Part shown: piece after piece, positions 60,762 to 64,000 of the stretch | Position numbering within the stretch: position 1 is the first letter of the stretch | Layout: every line of letters begins with the position of its first letter | Origin: Rachicladosporium sp. CCFEE 5018 | Lineage: Eukaryota > Ascomycota > Dothideomycetes > Cladosporiales > Cladosporiaceae | Assembly: GCA_002077045.2 (NCBI GenBank) | Contig: KZ111157.1 | Coordinates: 726,126 to 790,125 of the forward strand | DNA: 64,000 nucleotides | Direction: 5' to 3' | Position numbers and translations under genes: made by a program | The notes under the pieces: model-generated | The model's input: the letters and a program-made list of their open reading frames with translations, nothing else | Told to the model about the DNA's origin: nothing | The model's database searches: none

Positions 60762-61616
60762 ATGGCGACTCTCGCCATCAAAGCACAGAGCCGTTACCTC
60801 AAGGACGGGTATGTTCGTATCTACAGGAGCCGTGTCCTTCGCTGACCGAGTAGCAGGTTTAGCATCTACGATGAAGACGGCGAGACATCCCAAAGCTCGA
60901 CACTCGTGTCGCCCGTCCCAATGCGTCCACGTAACGACTTCGCACAACCCACTGTAGGTGCTCCGGGTACTGCCTGGGACGGGTACGACGTACACGAGCC
61001 AGTCGCAGGTCGCTCCATGGATCCCGCAGCTGTGTGGGGAATAGCTCAGGACCCTCTGAAAATGATGATCCTGTCCCTCCGAAAAAGGATGAGAGAGCTT
61101 GAGACAGCACAAGCCGCGCAGGCACAGGCATTTCGGCAGGATTGCGAGATTGTGGTCTTGCAGCGCGAGCGAGTGGAATCGTATCTTCATACCATGCAAG
61201 CCCAGGTCGCTAGACTCGATGCCCTGCAACAGCCGCAGCTACCTTCGCCCCGCGGCTCAGCGTGCAGCGATGACAGCGAAGTGCCTCAGCATCTCCAGGA
61301 TGTCGCAGACACCAACGAGATGGCGTGCAAGGGCCGAACTCTGCCTCCGGCGACAGGCTTCGGATATGCCCTGGCCGCTCGTATCGCGTCGCAGTCGGTG
61401 CAGCAGCCCTCGAAATGCATCCCGGGAGTCAAGGGAGGCGTTGGGTGCGCCTACTGCCACGGCAAAGATCATCTCATCGATCAGTGCCTGAAGGAAAGTA
61501 GGAACAAAGGCCTGTCCCTGGCCGAGCGAGCTCGGCGGTTCGCGAACAGAGAGTGCTTTGGGTGCGGCCGTAGGGGTCATCTCTCCAAGCAGTGTCCCAT
61601 GCGGGCTCGGGTCTAG
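60762..61616 (+). CDS. Two-zinc-knuckle (CCHC) protein with coiled coil
   Basis: Exons 60762-60808 and 60857-61616 with a 48-nt intron (GTATGT, GTAGCAG) encode 268 residues. The N-terminus is MATLAIKAQSRYLKDGFSIY. A coiled coil spans about 85-130 (LRKRMRELETAQAAQAQAFR). The C-terminus has two CX2CX4HX4C knuckles: CAYCHGKDHLIDQC and CFGCGRRGHLSKQC. Such knuckles bind single-stranded RNA or DNA and occur in Gag proteins and in cellular RNA-binding proteins. No protease or reverse transcriptase lies nearby, so this is a cellular or domesticated gene rather than an active element. Confidence 0.7.
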
Positions 61617-61846
61617 GGAAGGCGTTAAGGCGTGGCAAGCTACTTTTGATCCAAGGCGTGTGCGTCGGGACCCAATAGCTCTTTGATCATACGAGGCAGG
61701 GCTGGCAAGTGTCGGTGGCGTTTGAGGTTTGGTCTTGATAGTGGAGTCCGCTAGTATATCGGAAAGGTCGATTTTCAGACACGACCCTTCCGTGTGCCAT
61801 CAATGTGCCGTATGGTATATGATGAAGAGCAGTCGCCTGGTTTGTC

Positions 61847-62493
61847 TCAGTCACACCTCCCGTCCTTCCAGCCAGTCCGCCATCGCTCTTCCCATTTGTC
61901 GCAGTCGAAGGAAGGCTTCCCCAGCTTGACATTGACAGCATTGTGCGCCTCACACATCCACTTCCCAAACTCCTCGCGGTTGCTGACTTTAGGCGCGTTA
62001 CCATTCTGCATCCATGCTCGGAAGTCATCTGCGCACACCCAGCAGGGATACATCTTCCCAAAGAGGCTCATGAATTGGCGTGTGTCGCTTTGTTGCGTGA
62101 GGCAAGGTCGTTCGGGGTAGTTTGCTGTGAGTGAGTGGAGCAGGGTCCATGTCGATCGACCGAGTTGCTCAACATCTGGTGGGCAGTCGCTGGGTATGTC
62201 GAGAGAGGATGTAGCTTGTGCTGGAGGGACGGTCGTGGCGATGTTTGTCGGTTTGCCGCCTGAGGGGGAGGAGCGTGCCATTGCCATCCACGAGGCTACG
62301 GAGGTGCATGATCGGCAGCTGTGTCTTGTGTCAGCATGACCACAGTACTATGGACCCTAGGAAACACTCACGGCTTGCCATCAGGCCCAAGGACGACACC
62401 CTTGGGCAGATTCGCCCTCCCATCCTCTTGCTGCTGCTTTGCTTCTGCCTTTGCGGCTTGCGCCGGCGTCGCGTCGAGTGGTTGAGGCGGCAT
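61847..62493 (-). CDS. ERV1: FAD-linked sulfhydryl oxidase Erv1 (mitochondrial intermembrane space)
   Basis: Exons 62493-62372 and 62318-61847 with a 53-nt intron (GTGAGT, ACACAG) encode 197 residues. The shuttle disulfide is in GPDGKPCRSCTS (Cys42, Cys45), typical for Erv1 and read only after splicing. The ERV/ALR domain follows with LGRSTWTLLHSL, ANYPERP, the FAD-proximal pair YPCWVC (Cys133, Cys136), WMCEAHNAVNVKLGKP and a final FDC. With Mia40 it oxidises imported small proteins. It is the last recognised gene, about 1.4 kb from the telomere repeats. Confidence 0.95.
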
Positions 62494-63146
62494 GCCCGTG
62501 TTGCTTTCTACCGAACACAGGAAATGGGTAAGAATCGGGAACTGAATCTCGGTGATGGGCATATTGCCATGTCGCACCGCTGCGGTGGACTGGGGTGGAT
62601 CGGTAAGAAGACCTCCGCTCGCCGCAAGTCTCGCCTGTTGACGACAATCGGTCGAAATATCTTACCTACTCATCCCGACAAGGCTCTCAACACGACATCG
62701 ACAACATGGGCAACTTCGTCCTGGACATCTATATCAGTCTCACGGGAATGAGATTGCTATCGCTTCATGCTTGATGTTGCCGCTATGCACAAGCGCCAAG
62801 GCGCCGAGGTCTAGATCTCTACCTACGTACTTGACTTCAATTCGATCTCGAGTACAGTCTCATATGCACAATGGACACGCGATAGCTTAATGAGGCAAGG
62901 TTAGGTTCGGTTCAACACCACCCTCATCCCATGGAAGTCGCAAATATCAAATCGCTTTGCCTACCTCGAGCGTGGAGCCTGCTCAGCCGTGTCTACCTTA
63001 CGCTGAATGTGTTCACGAACAAACTTAGCGTTAGTCTCACCTTTACATGGCGGACCACGTCTGTGTCCCATACTGGAAAGCAAACTTAATGGTCAATAAA
63101 GTCCTTTAGACAGACCGCGGCCTCGAATAGGCAGTGACCTAGTTGC
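62494..63146. other. Subtelomeric spacer of normal composition
   Basis: Ordinary base and dinucleotide composition up to about 63145, in contrast to the next block. No gene seen. Confidence 0.5.
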
Positions 63147-63899
63147 TATCGAGATAGGTAGACTAAAACGTTACTAATACGATACGTATATATCGCCGTT
63201 AGAGTACGAGGTAGCTTTCGAGATATATAGTTAGATCGCCTACTACTAGTCTTAGTAGGTACCTAAGCTTTCTCTCTTCGTCTACGTACTCTTAGTAGTC
63301 GCTACTACTTATACGAGATTAAGACCTTATACTCTCGGCCCGGCCTACGCTATATTAATTATATCGTATAGATCGCTTAAGAAATACTACCTTCTTATAA
63401 TAGCCGAGAAGAAAGAGCGTACTATATCAACGCTCGTAACTACTCTATATACTCCTTCCTATTCTTACGACTCGTCTTCCTCGATTATAGGCCCGTACCT
63501 TCGATACTATACTATTTCTACTATACTTACTCTACTAGTATACTATACCCTCCTCGATTACGCTACCCGCTCTTTCTATAGTATTATACCGCCGCCTACG
63601 TTAGCCTTACTATACGGCGCTAGGCCTATAGCTATCGGCCTAACTATCTATACCTAATATCGTAGGGATACTAAACTCTCTTAGTACTACGCTTAAGCGC
63701 CTTAAATCTAGTATACTTACTCGCTTCTTACTCTATAGCTATACTAAGTAGCTTATAGCCTCTCGCGTATAGTCTAAAGGTTCTATACGATCGCTCGTAC
63801 CTTATACTCCACCTAATCTAAGCTCCCTATAGCGCTACGCCTATCGTCCTCTAAACTAGTACGATTACTAATAATTATACCTCTAGTAATTCTAGTCGC
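63147..63899. repeat. RIP-mutated subtelomeric block
   Basis: By eye I count two CpA and no TpG dinucleotides in about 750 bases, while TpA is extremely common and CpG is kept. This is the outcome of saturating C-to-T change at CpA on both strands. The original element cannot be recognised. It abuts the telomere directly. Confidence 0.85.
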
Positions 63900-64000
63900 T
63901 TAGGGTTAGGCTTAGGGTTAGGGTTAGGGTTAGGGTTAGGGTTAGGGTTAGGGTTAGGGTTAGGGTTAGGGTTAGGGTTAGGGTTAGGGTTAGGGTTAGG
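63900..64000 (+). repeat. Telomere, TTAGGG repeats
   Basis: About 17 head-to-tail TTAGGG units, with one TTAGGC variant as the second unit. The G-rich strand runs 5' to 3' toward the right edge, as expected for a right chromosome end. Confidence 0.98.

Noticed and set aside
12..62500. A secondary-metabolite or other dedicated gene cluster
   Set aside because: No polyketide synthase, NRPS, terpene cyclase or linked transporter and regulator; the genes are mainly unrelated housekeeping functions.
63181..63899. Possible genes or an active transposon in the terminal AT-rich block
   Set aside because: Stop codons in all frames and complete CpA depletion; no ORF survives.

Overview
The window is the end of a chromosome from a filamentous ascomycete. 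Genes have short spliceosomal introns (mostly 48-62 nt). The proteins are fungal in type: Elongin A, THO7, Utp20, GH76/GH128 wall enzymes and heme-thiolate peroxygenase. The + strand finishes in about 17 TTAGGG telomere repeats (63900-64000), preceded by a 750-nt block almost without CpA or TpG, the signature of repeat-induced point mutation (RIP). Protein style and compact layout suggest Dothideomycetes, possibly a Mycosphaerella relative; this is an inference. Three runs of exactly 100 N (5302-5401, 16940-17039, 37927-38026) are scaffold gaps, all inside genes.

Layout. 0-12 kb holds cell-wall, secreted and transport genes: a partial GH76 mannanase, GH128 glucanase, alpha/beta hydrolase, peroxygenase, a Ser/Thr-rich membrane protein, an MRS2-type mitochondrial Mg2+ channel and an unknown secreted protein. 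12-32 kb is mostly housekeeping: Elongin A, THO7, tubulin cofactor A, MCM4, NEDD8/Rub1, purple acid phosphatase, RPA1 and the giant Utp20. 32-46 kb holds a Drn1/CWF19L1-like protein (frameshifted), Ist1, two unknown genes, 5-oxoprolinase (gapped), Uba4, a PLP lyase-like gene (interrupted), an unknown gene with an in-frame stop, and Snf5. 46-57 kb holds Vps74/GOLPH3, mitochondrial acyl carrier protein, QCR9, Ost3, a coiled-coil nuclear protein, an alcohol dehydrogenase and a 2EXR-like protein. From 57 kb the DNA becomes subtelomeric: weak reading frames, a degenerate tandem repeat of about 180 bp (58.86-59.96 kb), a two-zinc-knuckle protein, then ERV1 about 1.4 kb from the telomere.

Gene organisation. 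Many neighbours are divergent pairs sharing 220-480 bp promoters: Elongin A/THO7, TBCA/MCM4, Utp20/Drn1-like, Uba4/PLP enzyme, ACP/QCR9 and Ost3/coiled-coil. Some pairs make functional sense: ACP and QCR9 both serve the respiratory chain, and Elongin A and THO7 both act in RNA polymerase II transcription. Convergent pairs can be very tight (13, 29 and 38 nt). I found no tRNA, rRNA, CRISPR array or intact transposon. Intron positions below come from splice motifs plus frame continuity and should be read as strong predictions, not as transcript evidence.
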